Shown here: piece by piece, positions 10,631 through 21,098 of the stretch | How positions within the stretch are numbered: position 1 is the stretch's first letter | How the letters are laid out: each line of letters opens with the position of its first letter | Assembly: GCA_027946365.1 (NCBI GenBank) | Contig: JAPEUQ010000015.1 | Coordinates: 868,001-932,000, forward strand | DNA length: 64,000 nucleotides | Direction of reading: 5' to 3' | Origin: Kalmusia sp. IMI 367209 | Taxonomy: Eukaryota > Ascomycota > Dothideomycetes > Pleosporales > Didymosphaeriaceae | Program-made: the position numbers and the translations under genes | The notes under the pieces: model-generated | Told to the model about the DNA's origin: nothing | The model's input: the letters and a program-made list of their open reading frames with translations, nothing else | Databases searched by the model: none

Positions 10631-12601
10631 TTACCAAGTTCCGGCCTGTTCGAAACGTCGTGGCTGCTGTTGCTGGAAATAGTCATCGAAAACGCTCAAC
10701 TTCGGTCTCTGTCCGGAAACGCTGGTGTACCCATATCCATTGTTTCCGGTCGCAACTCCATTGATACCGTTCCCGTTAACCACACCCAGTGCAGGAGCCG
10801 CTTGCCCACTGTAGCCTCCACCATCCAAACTTCTTCTGCGCACCCCAATTGTCTTCCCTGTTCCATAATTATTCACAATTGTTGCTATCTTTACACGTTC
10901 CTTGGGCTTCGCTTTGATCATCTCTTCGATGATCTGAAGCCACTCAGCCTCCAACTTCAGCTGCCGTATTTTGCGACCTGAGCCACCTGTGCCGTTTCGC
11001 TGTGCAGCGGTGTTCATTGCTTGTAAGCGGTTCCGCCATGAAGCAACACGATCCAAGTGGTTGTGAAACGAATAGTCCTGTGACGAGCCTGCCCTGTTCT
11101 CTTCGAAAAGGGAACGCGGATGCCCCTGAGCAGCCGTTATCATTGAGAGGAAAACACATCCAAGCGAGAAGACGTCAGAGAAGCGTTTCCCTCGTGAGAG
11201 TAATGTTTCAGGGGCAGCGTAAACATACGCTTGGTCTTGAAAGTATGTGTGAACCTGGTCTAGTCGTTGAGGACCGGGCAGAGTAGGACTAAGAGTATCG
11301 CCGCTACTTCCGATGCCAAAAGGAGCGAAGAACACACGAGATCCCTCGACGAGGATCTTCCTTGGTCTAATGCTACGATGACATATAGACTGAGAGTGAA
11401 GATAGTCCAGCGCTTGTGACAAGTCGTACATCCAATCTACGAGGAGTTTCGCTCGGCTTGGATCGACTCCTTGGAGATTCAGATAATCGTCAAGGGTGTA
11501 CTGCGCTCGAGCAGTAACGATTCCAACATGGCTTGGTTGAGCGTATGAACAGAGTAACTTGGCTATGTTCTTGTGGTCATATGCCTTGAACTTATTAATC
11601 TGCTCCAGCAAGGTATTCTTTTGGTGAGGTCGTGTGACGACAAATCTCTTTCGGATGAGAATGCGGTCGTCGCCATTACCTAGCATCCGAACGCGGTCAA
11701 CAATGTTTTCAGAGCCTCTAGAGGTCCGCACGATATTGATGTGTTGCAGAGGAACCGTTTCGCGAGAACCGAAATCTACGTGAGTTCCATTCAAGGGCAG
11801 CTCTTTCGCAGTTGCTCGCCACTGTTCGTCGACAATCCGCTGAGGATCCGAGACAATACCTTGCAAGCGATCTTCAGGGAAAGGGAGATTTTCATCCCTC
11901 ACGTCAAAGAAGGCAGCCTGGCGCCATGATGCCACATCATCGCAGACAACAAGCAGAATCGCAAATCTCGGGTTCGATAACGTCCACTGCCAAACCTTTC
12001 TGACCATAGCCGCATCTGCGAACTGCTTCCTCGATAGTTCATAGAACCATCCGGAGAGCGATTGTCCTTGGGAGTGTAACATAGAGGTATTGATAAAACC
12101 ATTCACTAGAGGGGTGAATGGTACCACGCTCTGCCGGTAAGGATTTGGGGAGCCGGGAAAGTTTGGGATGGGTGAGCTCGGGTAGTCTACGTTTCTGAAT
12201 GATTCTCCGGAAGAAGATGGTGGTGGAGACATTGGTACAAATCCTGCAGCAGGGTTTATTGGTCTTAAAGGCTGAGGCGCAATCGGAGTAGGCGTAGTTG
12301 CACGGCTTGTATGTTGCGGAGTTCGATTCGGGCTGTCTTTGGGCGAGCTGGTGGACTGGTCCGAGTACATCGAGCTGGGACTGTTCATAACATGCGACCA
12401 TGGGTTCTTCGTGTTTGCATTGGTCGGGGTTGCGCTTCGGCTGGCACACGAGGAGACTGAGGAGGCCGTGGGGGATGGGGGACCGCGCGTGTACCAGCTA
12501 GGCTCATCATGTAAGTTCACCATAGATATGGTATGTTGTAGTTGAGGTTTGGCATAATCAGACGCGGGAGTCCGCCAGGGAGAATTGGGATTGTGCTGCA
12601 T
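10631..12601 (-). CDS. Protein kinase-like protein, predicted pseudokinase
   Basis: Single exon, 656 residues. Residues 1-160 are Ser/Pro/Thr-rich and probably disordered. A conserved-looking N-lobe-like region follows at about 180-300 (WFYELSRKQFADAAMVRKVWQW). The kinase fold spans about 300-590: RILIRKRF at 313-320 (beta-3), YDHKNIAKLLCSYAQ, LDYLHSQSICHRS, YAAPE at 461-465 and FSDVFSLGCVFLSMIT. The catalytic loop reads HRSIRPRKILV (408-418) where HRDxKPxN is expected, and the DFG site reads PFG (427-429). The catalytic Asp, the loop Lys/Asn and the metal-binding Asp are therefore all replaced. A Gly/Asn-rich tail follows. It looks like a scaffold or regulatory pseudokinase; the partner is unknown. 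Confidence 0.82.
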   Translation of the reverse strand: MQHNPNSPWRTPASDYAKPQLQHTISMVNLHDEPSWYTRGPPSPTASSVSSCASRSATPTNANTKNPWSHVMNSPSSMYSDQSTSSPKDSPNRTPQHTSRATTPTPIAPQPLRPINPAAGFVPMSPPPSSSGESFRNVDYPSSPIPNFPGSPNPYRQSVVPFTPLVNGFINTSMLHSQGQSLSGWFYELSRKQFADAAMVRKVWQWTLSNPRFAILLVVCDDVASWRQAAFFDVRDENLPFPEDRLQGIVSDPQRIVDEQWRATAKELPLNGTHVDFGSRETVPLQHINIVRTSRGSENIVDRVRMLGNGDDRILIRKRFVVTRPHQKNTLLEQINKFKAYDHKNIAKLLCSYAQPSHVGIVTARAQYTLDDYLNLQGVDPSRAKLLVDWMYDLSQALDYLHSQSICHRSIRPRKILVEGSRVFFAPFGIGSSGDTLSPTLPGPQRLDQVHTYFQDQAYVYAAPETLLSRGKRFSDVFSLGCVFLSMITAAQGHPRSLFEENRAGSSQDYSFHNHLDRVASWRNRLQAMNTAAQRNGTGGSGRKIRQLKLEAEWLQIIEEMIKAKPKERVKIATIVNNYGTGKTIGVRRRSLDGGGYSGQAAPALGVVNGNGINGVATGNNGYGYTSVSGQRPKLSVFDDYFQQQQPRRFEQAGTW

Positions 12602-14328
12602 TGCTGCAAGACCAAAAACCCGATCTGTCAGGTGAGTGACTACTGATCAATGAGCGTCGAAGGAAATGGCGTTAGGGCGTGGGAGCGCAGATGCGGAGGG
12701 GTGAAGGGTGGCTATTGGTGGTGCAGGCCAGAAAGAAGCCCACGCTGTGCAAAAAGAAGAAAAAGACGCATATCAGCAGAAGAGGGGAAGCGTGGGAGGC
12801 AGTAGTGAAAGGAGGTAGCACCCAGCAGCTCAGCGCACATAGATGTATGTACTGGGCACGCCTTGGAGAGGGACGCGATGCATCCCGAAATCCTGGGGAC
12901 AGGACCAGGCTATGTCCAGAAAGCGCGCAGAGGCTTTCGATGTGCTGGCAATTAGCTGGCTGCACTCCGGACCGAATTAGTAGAGGTCTACAATATATGC
13001 CCTCAAGATGGGGTGTTGGGCGAATGCGATGGGCTAGCACCATGCATGCAACGTGGCTCGCTCAGAGTCGCCTCGCGCTCACGACGTCAATCCTTCTGCA
13101 TATGTTCGCAGCCGGCCGTTGTCAGCTGCACTCGTGTGGTGCCAGATCATCGAGGCGTGTGGCAGCGCGCCGTCCCGAGGAGCAGCGGACCTGTCCGAGG
13201 CGAGCCATGCGCCCAAGGGGAGCGATAAAGGACGATGATGCTATCTGCACAAAGCGCGACAACGCGACATCGATGTCGTGCGTCACATGCTCACCGTAAG
13301 TCCTGGGCACCGCCGGCAGAGGAATAACTTTACTCCGGCGGCCTGGAAGTGGGCCGGCGACTGGAGCTGGGATGCTGCTCGGTAGGCGCCGGGAAATATT
13401 GGTCAGGCCTCTGGGCCTTGGTGCAGTTGTGCGGCGAGACGCCGCCTCATAAGCTGTCACAGAGAGCCCTACGTCCGGCGTACGCATCGGGGGATTGCGA
13501 GCCTCGCGGCACAGTCGATGCGAGACCACAACCAGCGGCCGGTCACGGTGGGCACGGTGGGCACGGTGGTCACGGGGTGTTCGCGGGCTGGCCAGGAGGC
13601 GCTGGATACAATGTGATGTGACAAGCGTCGAGAGAAGTTCGTCGTGATGAAACCAGGAGGAGTGGCAGCTCTTGGCAAGTACTGCCAGACGCAGCGCGCG
13701 GATTGGGCACACAGACGACGCACAGGCCCCCCGAAGCGCCCCTTGCCTCGCCCGTGCCCCATCGCTCGAGACTTCAACACCAATTGTCTCAAGGGGCCAC
13801 CATCGTCAATGCTCCAACCGGTTATTCCCCAAGATGCGCCACAGCTTGGTTGGCAAAGAGCCTCCCGCTAGCGAGTTAGACTCCAATTTGCTAAATCAAG
13901 CTTAATTTTAGCCTCATCGAGTGCCCACGCATAACCATGCTCTCGCCACCCGTCTCGTGTGCGTCGCACCTGGTCTCAACTCTGCAATGGATCACAGCTC
14001 TTGGTCTGGTGCTGCTCTCCGAGTCTGGGTACCCTCGATACTCACGCCATTGTGAGTTCTTCCACGGACGTCTGTGACTAGGGGCCTCGTCACCCTACCG
14101 TGGCTCGCTCGTCCACTTTTCTTAATCTCGGCAGCGCCATCGATAGCCTCCCATGCAGAGCCGGTTTCTCGTCGGCCGTTCTTGACTCTTCATCCTCACT
14201 CTTTGTTTCTCTTCTCACTTTCCCTTCTTGCCACCCTCCTTTGCATCTGCTGCTGGCAGCCCGGCAACTACCTTCACTTCGCATAGCATCTTTAATCAGC
14301 AGGTCTATCTAATATCCTTTTCTTCACC
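12602..14328. other. 1.7-kb gene-free region
   Basis: Divergent promoter space for the pseudokinase (-) and the membrane protein (+). Long overlapping open frames on both strands follow from GC-rich sequence and show no domain pattern. A short imperfect GGTCACGGTGGGCAC-type repeat lies at 13541-13579. CT-rich leader sequence precedes 14329. Confidence 0.5.
13541..13579. repeat. Short imperfect GGNCACGGT repeat
   Basis: Four diverged 9-base units read directly from the sequence. No known function. Confidence 0.5.
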
Positions 14329-15409
14329 ATGCTTTTCCACAACGCCCTGGTGGGCGGACTCATGCTCGCCGGCTACGCATCCGCCAAGGCTTCGACAGTG
14401 AACGCTCTCTTCAGACGCAGCGACGATATCGAGGATGTACTACGACGCGACGCAGATATCATGGCCACCCTCACTAGACGCCAAGACGCCAATGGCGCGC
14501 AGTCCGCACCGCAGATCTCAACAACGCCGGCTTCGGGAGACGCAGCGAAGGCTGATTTAGTGAAGTGGGAGGAACAGACCAAGGCAGCTTGCGGGAATGC
14601 CCTTACAGCACTCAACGGCCAAGCATCGAACCCAAGTGGGATTGCTGTGTGCTACAACCTACCTTTTCTCGATAACCAGACCGGTATCTTCCAGGCCGAA
14701 CTTCGAATGTACAACGTGTCGGCGCCTATCGATCCTTGGAAGGGAATCACCGCTGCCGATGTGAACATGGCCCTGTCGTACCAGGGCGCTACGGTGCAGA
14801 ATATGAATGGGACATTTGCAAAGCGCGATATTACCGATATCTCCTTCCCACCAATCAAAGAGAGGACTATTGAGGGCATGCTTGTGGAGAGACAAACTGC
14901 CAACGCACCAACCGAGCTGAAGGTGCTCATGTATGTTGGCAAGATCAACAGCAACCTGATGGGCTCGGCTATGACACAGTGAGTACATGTTACATCTCTT
15001 ATAGGACCATGGCTAACCCTAGTCCAGAGCCACGCTCCAGCCTCTCCTAATCCCACAAATCGAGCTCTCCGCGAAGAATCCTAGCACTGGCGAGGACGTC
15101 AAAGCCACCCTTTCCTCCCAAGAGGCATCTTTCGTAAACGGTATCTTCGCAAAGCAAGGTCAAGCGACGCCCACCGACGCCGCAGCGCTAGCTTCCGCCT
15201 CAGCAGCAGTAGCCAGCGCCGCGCCCTTTGTCGTTCCAGGCCAAACCCTCGACCCGCGAGTCACCAAAGCCGGTCTCATCGTCACCCTTGTATGGACCGT
15301 CGCCTTCATGGGCATCGTCGGCCTCGGCACCTACGGCCGGATACAGTTCCGTGAACAGTACCGACGCCGCATGAAGAACGAGGTAGCACGAAACATGCGC
15401 ACCATTTAG
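14329..15409 (+). CDS. Type I membrane protein with extracellular domain (unknown function)
   Basis: Exons 14329-14978 and 15028-15409; 343 residues. An N-terminal signal peptide (ALVGGLMLAGYASAKA) is followed by several RR pairs (FRRS, LRRD, TRRQ) that could be Kex2 sites. The lumenal domain has a few Cys and N-glycosylation sequons (NQT, NVS, NGT). One C-terminal membrane helix (GLIVTLVWTVAFMGIVGLG) precedes a short basic cytosolic tail (RIQFREQYRRRMKNEV). The signal-anchor topology and clean 49-nt intron support a real gene. I do not recognise the family; it could be a cell-surface or secretory-pathway protein. Confidence 0.8.
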
Positions 15410-16000
15410 GCAAAAGAACATGTTATGATATCCCACTTTTCCATTGATAGCAAGGAGTAACTGCTGCTTTAGACAACTGTACGAAGCTTTTCTGAGATGC
15501 GAGCCATTCATTTCTTTCTTACAAATATTTTTGTACATAATTCATACAGACAGCGCTTGAGCGTTGTTCTATGCATCCAGGCGATGGGACTATTTTTGGT
15601 GAGGGAATAAAGGGCCAGGCATCGTAGAGTAGACAACACAGCTAAAGTCACCGACAACAACCATTGGAAAAATATCCGAATCGTTGGCTTCTTGCTCCCG
15701 TTTCATGTGACTATGAGCAACACAAAGATGGGCTTCTCCCTTTCTGGTTAGCTTCGTGGGGTTATGCGCCGTCTTGACTCCGCTTCTAGCCGCTTAGTGC
15801 CTGTCTTTGATTGGCTAATTGTCAATCTCCTTCAACTTCGCGCCCTTCGAGCAGTCACGTATACAGTCATATAAGATGTCCCATTTGCTTGACTCATCCA
15901 AACACTCATTGTTCGTATATAAAGCCAGTCCGCATGGTTCTACTACTTCCCTCTTCTTACCTTAGATATCGACATACTCACAGAACAGGTTTGTTCAGTC
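15410..16000. other. Intergenic with TATA-like promoter
   Basis: 3' UTR of the membrane protein and promoter of the aminotransferase. TATATAAA is at 15916-15923. No gene seen. Confidence 0.5.
15916..15923 (+). promoter_or_regulatory. TATA box upstream of the class V aminotransferase
   Basis: TATATAAA 78 bases before the ATG at 16001, a good consensus match; use inferred from position. Confidence 0.45.
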
Positions 16001-17789
16001 ATGACGTTAGAGCTTTTGAAGACGAAGAATGGGGGAAGGTTTGGGAGGAATTTGAGGAAGGAGTTCTTGTTTGACGAGAAGTTTGTCAATCTGAACCATG
16101 GTGAGTAGTCAATATCGTTTCCTCGGACACTCCCCATCAATTGTACTCGCAATCGTGTGGTCAAAGTCTCTTCCATAGTACCGTTGCAGAGTCATACATG
16201 CGTTCGATGGATGGATTTTGTGTACGAGTACTCTCCCTAGTCATCATATTGCTTGGGATCGTCAGCTTTACTGCCTTTCGACGTACCTTCATCTCTGAAT
16301 ACCGCTTCCAATCTCTAGCTCAGGTTTCTCAGAGCACATAGCACCCAAATTTCATTTAGAAGTTTCTATAAATCCAGTCCACTAATTCGTTTAGGCTCAT
16401 TCGGCACCTACCCTCGCGCCATTCGTGACGTCTTTCACTCCATACAGGACGGGCATGAAGCTCGTCCAGATGACTTTATCCGCTACGAGTACCCCAAGCG
16501 CCTCGACGAGTCTCGTCAGGCAATGTCAAAAGTGCATACCCACTCCATAGTACTCCCGTCTCCCTTGGTCTACACTACTAACACAATCAGTACCTCAACG
16601 TTCCTACTAACGAACTCGTCTTCGTCCAAAATGCTACCACTGGTGTAAACACCGTGCTTCGAAACTTGACATTCGAGCCTACGGACTATATCTTGTATTC
16701 CGCCACCATATACGGCGCATGCGAAAAAGCTGTAGCGTACATCACCGAAACGACGCCCGCGAAGGCAGCGAAAATCGAGTACACGTTCCCCGTTGAAGAT
16801 GATTGGCTGGTCTCTGCGTTCAAAGCCAAGATGGAAGAAATTGAGAAGGCGGGAGGGAGAGTCAAGGTGGCCGTCTTCGACACGGTAGTCAGCATGCCGG
16901 GCGTCCGGCTGCCATTTGAAAAGCTGACGGAGCTGTGTCGGGAGAAGGGCGTGTTGAGCTTGGTTGATGGAGCGCACGGAGTCGGACATGTGGAGCTGGA
17001 TCTGAAAACTCTGGATGCCGACTTTTTCGTGAGTAATTGCCACAAGTGAGTCATAAGCCCTTGGATCCCCATGCACCTCGTCTATCAGGGTCACGGTATA
17101 CTGATAAAAGCTACAGATGGCTCTACGTCCCACGCGGTTGCGCCATCTTCCACGTACCGCTTCGCAACCAAAAGTACATCCGCTCTACGCTGCCTACATC
17201 CCATGGTTTCACCCCCAAACCGCTTCCCCCTTTCGGCGAGACCAAGAATCCGCTTCCGCCCTCGAATGTGCCCAAATCCGATTTCGAGCTAAACTTTGAA
17301 TTCATTGGCACGATCGATGCCAGCCCATACCTTTGTATCCCTGCAGCCCTGAAATGGCGCGAGTCCATTGGCGGTGAGGACACGATTCGTGAGTACTGCT
17401 GGACGCTCGTACTAGAAGGGTCGAAGAGGATGGCCGAGCTACTTGGCACGAACATCTTAGATAACAAGACAGGGACATTGACTAAGTGCTGTATGGTTAT
17501 GGTGGCATTGCCGCTTGAGGCGAAGAAGATGCATGAGATTGGGGCTCAAAAGGGCCTGGAGAAGGGCGTGGTGGGCATTGCAGTTCGGGACTGGATGAGT
17601 AGGACGTGGATTGATGACTACAACACGTTCATCCAGTCCATGTTCTACGATGGGAGGTGGTGGCTTAGGATGAGCGGGCAGGCGTATCTGGAGATGGCAG
17701 ATTTTGAATGGGCTGCCAAAATCGCGAAGGAGGTATGTGAACGAGCCGAAAAAGGCGAATGGGCGACGAAGACGAAGTTCAGGCTATAG
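16001..17789 (+). CDS. PLP-dependent class V aminotransferase-like enzyme (isopenicillin-N epimerase/cysteine desulfurase superfamily)
   Basis: Exons 16001-16100, 16395-16531, 16591-17045 and 17117-17789; 454 residues. The start reads FVNLNHGSFGTYPRAIRDV, the usual substrate-side loop of this family. Then come FVQNATTGVNTVLRNL (cofactor phosphate region) and LVDGAHGVGHVELDL (Asp and His contacting PLP). The presumed Schiff-base Lys is in FFVSNCHKWLYVPRGCA, split across the third intron. The C-terminal small domain ends EWAAKIAKEVCERAE. The first intron is unusually long here (294 nt); the others are 59 and 71 nt. Fungal members include ergothioneine C-S lyases and lolT-like enzymes; which one cannot be decided from sequence. 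Confidence 0.87.
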
Positions 17790-18014
17790 AGATCGAGCGA
17801 CGCATCAAGAAGGGTAGCAGCCATATGGCAGTGTATTCTCTGAATTATATCAAGCGCTAGAAAGAACCCCAACCATATGGATTGATTCAAGCTGATAATA
17901 GGTCACTTCGTATCGCCACAGCAGCCCGCCCCAGCTTATCGAACCATTGTACACAGAATCTCTCCATGCAAGTGTAACACAAGACCCAAAACGCACAGCG
18001 CGTTCTGCTCAAAT

Positions 18015-18491
18015 TTACCAACCAGGCGGCATCGTGAGATTCGCATCGGTGCAATTGAACTCAGTCCCACAGTCACGGCACTATACACCCATGTCAGTCC
18101 CCGCACTAATCGATGATTAGGATGTACTTACATCGGGCCACTTGCGGCAAAGGTAGTTTTTGCAGACCTTCCTACAGTTGGACTCCTCATATCCGCTGCC
18201 GGCCAGCGCACCCATTCCGTACTATACTCGTTAAAATCTAATACAGCTAGACATAGCGACGGCACAAGTGCCTATAGGTTTCTCTCCGTAGACGTTACAT
18301 ATCGAAAGACAACTCAGCACACGCACCTTAAGACACGAGTTCTGGCGCTCGTGGCACTCGTCGCAGCCGGAGATGGGGTCGCGGGGAAAGAGCTTGGAGA
18401 TCTCGTTCTCGAAGGCGGCGTCGTTGAACGTTGGCGCTGCGAGACCGAGGCCGACGAAGGCGAGGGAGGTCAAGATGACGAAGTATCTCAT
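18015..18491 (-). CDS. Small secreted cysteine-rich protein
   Basis: Exons (transcript order) 18491-18327, 18221-18132 and 18080-18015; 106 residues. Signal peptide MRYFVILTSLAFVGLGLAAP, then KLFPRDPISGCDECHERQNSCLK, an exon with NCRKVCKNYLCRKWPD, and a last exon CRDCGTEFNCTDANLTMPPGW. The mature part has nine Cys in about 85 residues, with CxxC pairs at both ends. All three joins are in phase 0. Reading through the first intron would end the protein after a few dozen residues, so the spliced model is preferred. Such proteins are often apoplastic effectors or cell-wall proteins in plant-associated fungi; no specific family is recognised. Confidence 0.75.
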
Positions 18492-19994
18492 GGCGACGTG
18501 TGATTGGAGTGGCGGCCTGAGGTGCAAGCGAGCTCTGTAGTTCAGGATGTCCAAGGTTGAGATATAAATAGGTGCGCTTGTACTGTAAGATTCGCGGAGA
18601 GCGACCGAGGAGAAAAGGTTGAGGAGAAGGAAGTCTGAACAAAAAGGTGGGAGGGAGATGAGATTGGCCATTTGCCTGGTTGGCCGGGAAGATGCACTGT
18701 GAAAGGTGTTTGTTGTGTGACAGAAGGAAAGTGCGGCCCAGTAGGTGAGCCTTGAGCCTTGGGCGAACGGCACGTTGGGTCACACACGAGTACAACATTG
18801 ATTACTTTAAGATTTATTATGGAGTACCAGAGCTGTGTGTAGGGTGAAGCACTGGCCTATTGATTCGACATCGCGCCCATTCCCCATACCTGTCCTTCAC
18901 GCATAGCCAAGCCACTCACGCACGCACAAAATGCCACAAACTTCTGAACACAGAAATGGATACTTGTCGTCCCTTACACCGTCATACCTTAGCACCGAGA
19001 TTGGTGCTAAGCCATAGACCAACAAACACAGAGTGGTGTCAACACCTGGGCGTCCAAGCATGCTTTTGTAGTTTTCAACAATGCGACTTCCTTACCTGTC
19101 CACTAGACTTCGCCTGCATCATGAACAGTATACCACCAGAGATTCTTAAAGACGAAATGAAGCATCGCCTACTACACCGTGCATTTTAGACATAAGCGAC
19201 TTCCCATAATCACTCTACCCTCAAAGCAAGGCATCCTCAATGCTCGGCCAGTCTATCGACAGTCTGAACGGAGTTACTAGCTTATAGAATGGGGTACAAA
19301 ACTTAGTTAAGAAGCTAACAATATCGTCAACCATACGGATGAATACGGTGAGCAGGTGCACAAAGCCATGCGCCACATTCACAAAAGATTGATGTATGCT
19401 TCATTGTCTTCTAATATGGATATCTGAAACGACCAAACCTTTCGTCTCGGTGGGGCAGACTTTGCAGACTGGTAGCCTGGCTGCTACGTCACTCTCTTCT
19501 CTCAAGAGTCAACAAAGGTTGGGGGAAAGCATGTGGCTCTTCATGCATTTACAGCCAACCTTCTGTATGGTGTCTGGAAGTGTCGACAAAACTTAGCCCG
19601 GCTCTTAACACTCGCAACATCATACCTCCCTCCTACCTAAGCCAGGCTCTATCTAAAGGTGCGTATATGGTACCGGAGAGGAGAAAGTGCACCGCATCCG
19701 GCCGTGGACTTGACATTGCTGAACACAATCGGTCCATAGGTTGTTGTTGCCGATCCTAAGTCTTCGATTTCATGATGAATCCAGGGCCTTTTCCGTGGGA
19801 TTCAATAGCTATCTGTGGCAGAGCACCAACGAATGCGTGAGCCTTCGGGAGCGTAGAGATACTGCACCAATGCGCAAAGTTGTCATAATCTGTCGTATGA
19901 ATTGGATTTTCCGGCGTGATTCGAGTCGCAGCGTGTCTCCAAACTTCTGACCTGATCCTAGGCAACGTCCTTCATAGAATCTGTGCAGCCCTAT
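18492..19994. other. 1.5-kb intergenic region
   Basis: Promoter of the secreted protein and 3' side of EAF7. Open frames are short and unconvincing; nothing else seen. Confidence 0.5.
18562..18570 (-). promoter_or_regulatory. TATA-like box for the secreted cysteine-rich gene
   Basis: On the minus strand TATTTATAT about 70 bases before the ATG at 18491. Position fits; inferred. Confidence 0.4.
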
Positions 19995-20897
19995 TTACCG
20001 CTTCCTTGTCCTTTTTGGAGGAGGTTGTGGCTTTCCTTTCGTTCGATTCGTTCTGCGGGTGCTGGGTGCAGTTTCTTCTTCTGATTCGGAGCTGGATTCA
20101 TCACCATCCTCATCTTCTTCATCTTCTTCCTCGTCCGATTCAGATATCGCAGACTGGACTTTGCTGTTCTTCGCAACTTGACCTTTGGCACCCTTGCCAC
20201 TCCTTGTAGATCCTCTATTCGTGCGCGTGTTCTTCCCTTTCTTTGGTGTGGGTATCGCTTCAGCTAGGCTCTCTGCTTGTCGCGACCTGACACCGTCGGG
20301 CAGATCTTTTAGCATGCCCATGTCTGGCACATAGTGCAGTTTCTCGTCCTCAACGGGCATCGCCGGCGGGGAAGAAGACGTGTCGGATTCGGGACCGTGG
20401 AAGCGTCGTTGCCACATGAATTCGCCAAAGTCATACTCTGGCAGCTCGAAGGCTGGGATAGCGGAGGCCTCTTCTGGGTCAAGCGGATTGGGCTCTTCGC
20501 TGAAGGCATATGCGTCCTCACGCTCGTCAAGGGCTCGCAGGTCAAACAATGAATCGAGTTTGTTCCAAATGCCGGGGATGCGCGTGTGCGGGGCGTCGTC
20601 GGTCGCAAAGCCGTGCGAGCGCATGTCGGCATGAATTGAGATCATGCGGAAGTGCTTGTGCATACCTGAGAAGGTCAATTGTGGCACATGGCAACTCTCT
20701 GGAACGGGACGGAATTTACCTGTCGGCTTCCACTTCATCATACTCTTAAAAAGCTGCGTCTCCTGTTCGTCGGCCCAAGCATCATTGAGTTGCTCCTGCT
20801 CGAGCGACGCGGCGCCCACGTCCTGCGGCGTCTTGGGCTGTGCATCTGCGAGCGGCGTCGAGGCTGCACTGGCTTTGGCTTTCTTGCGAGGTGGCAT
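19995..20897 (-). CDS. EAF7: NuA4 histone acetyltransferase subunit Eaf7 (CT20 family)
   Basis: Exons (transcript order) 20897-20720 and 20665-19995; 282 residues. The N-terminus MPPRKKAKAS leads into WADEQETQLFKSMMKWKPTGMHKHFRMISIHADMR, the CT20/MRGBP-type signature of Eaf7. Then come IPGIWNKLDSLFDLRALDERE, the acidic PEYDFGEFMWQRRF, and a long lysine/acidic low-complexity tail. The 54-nt intron (20666-20719) is a multiple of three with no stop, so an unspliced message would insert 18 residues between G and MHKHF; the family alignment says it is removed. The ATG at 20897 (MPPRKK) is chosen over an upstream in-frame ATG at 20996 that adds an unlikely Cys/Arg-rich stretch. It acts in nuclear H4/H2A acetylation. 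Confidence 0.85.
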   Translation of the reverse strand: MPPRKKAKASAASTPLADAQPKTPQDVGAASLEQEQLNDAWADEQETQLFKSMMKWKPTGKFRPVPESCHVPQLTFSGMHKHFRMISIHADMRSHGFATDDAPHTRIPGIWNKLDSLFDLRALDEREDAYAFSEEPNPLDPEEASAIPAFELPEYDFGEFMWQRRFHGPESDTSSSPPAMPVEDEKLHYVPDMGMLKDLPDGVRSRQAESLAEAIPTPKKGKNTRTNRGSTRSGKGAKGQVAKNSKVQSAISESDEEEDEEDEDGDESSSESEEETAPSTRRTNRTKGKPQPPPKRTRKR

Positions 20898-21098
20898 CGT
20901 AGGTGCAGTGCAAGCGGACAGGAATGGGCGTGGACGCCTGCTGTGTGATTGTTGAGAAGTGCGGAGCAGGTAGGTGCAGGCGACACACAAGGGCAAGAGC
21001 GCGCGCGCAAGGGTCCGCGTAGGGCTGAAAGTTTGGCGTCATGCCGAGGCCCCTCCGCCATGGGTGCATGGCTATGCTTCTCGAGGCCGCTCACCAGC
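20898..21098. promoter_or_regulatory. Compact bidirectional promoter, EAF7 / gamma-tubulin complex gene
   Basis: Only 201 bp separate the two divergent start codons, so both promoters must lie here or overlap the leaders. Confidence 0.6.

Noticed and set aside
10631..12601. Possible PAN3 deadenylase subunit
   Set aside because: The protein is a pseudokinase like PAN3 but lacks the CCCH finger and the PAN3 C-terminal knob motifs, and keeps APE and DVFSLG features of ordinary kinases.
12679..13299. 206-codon plus-strand open frame and overlapping minus frames
   Set aside because: Arg/Cys-rich, no recognisable motif, several frames open together; looks compositional.
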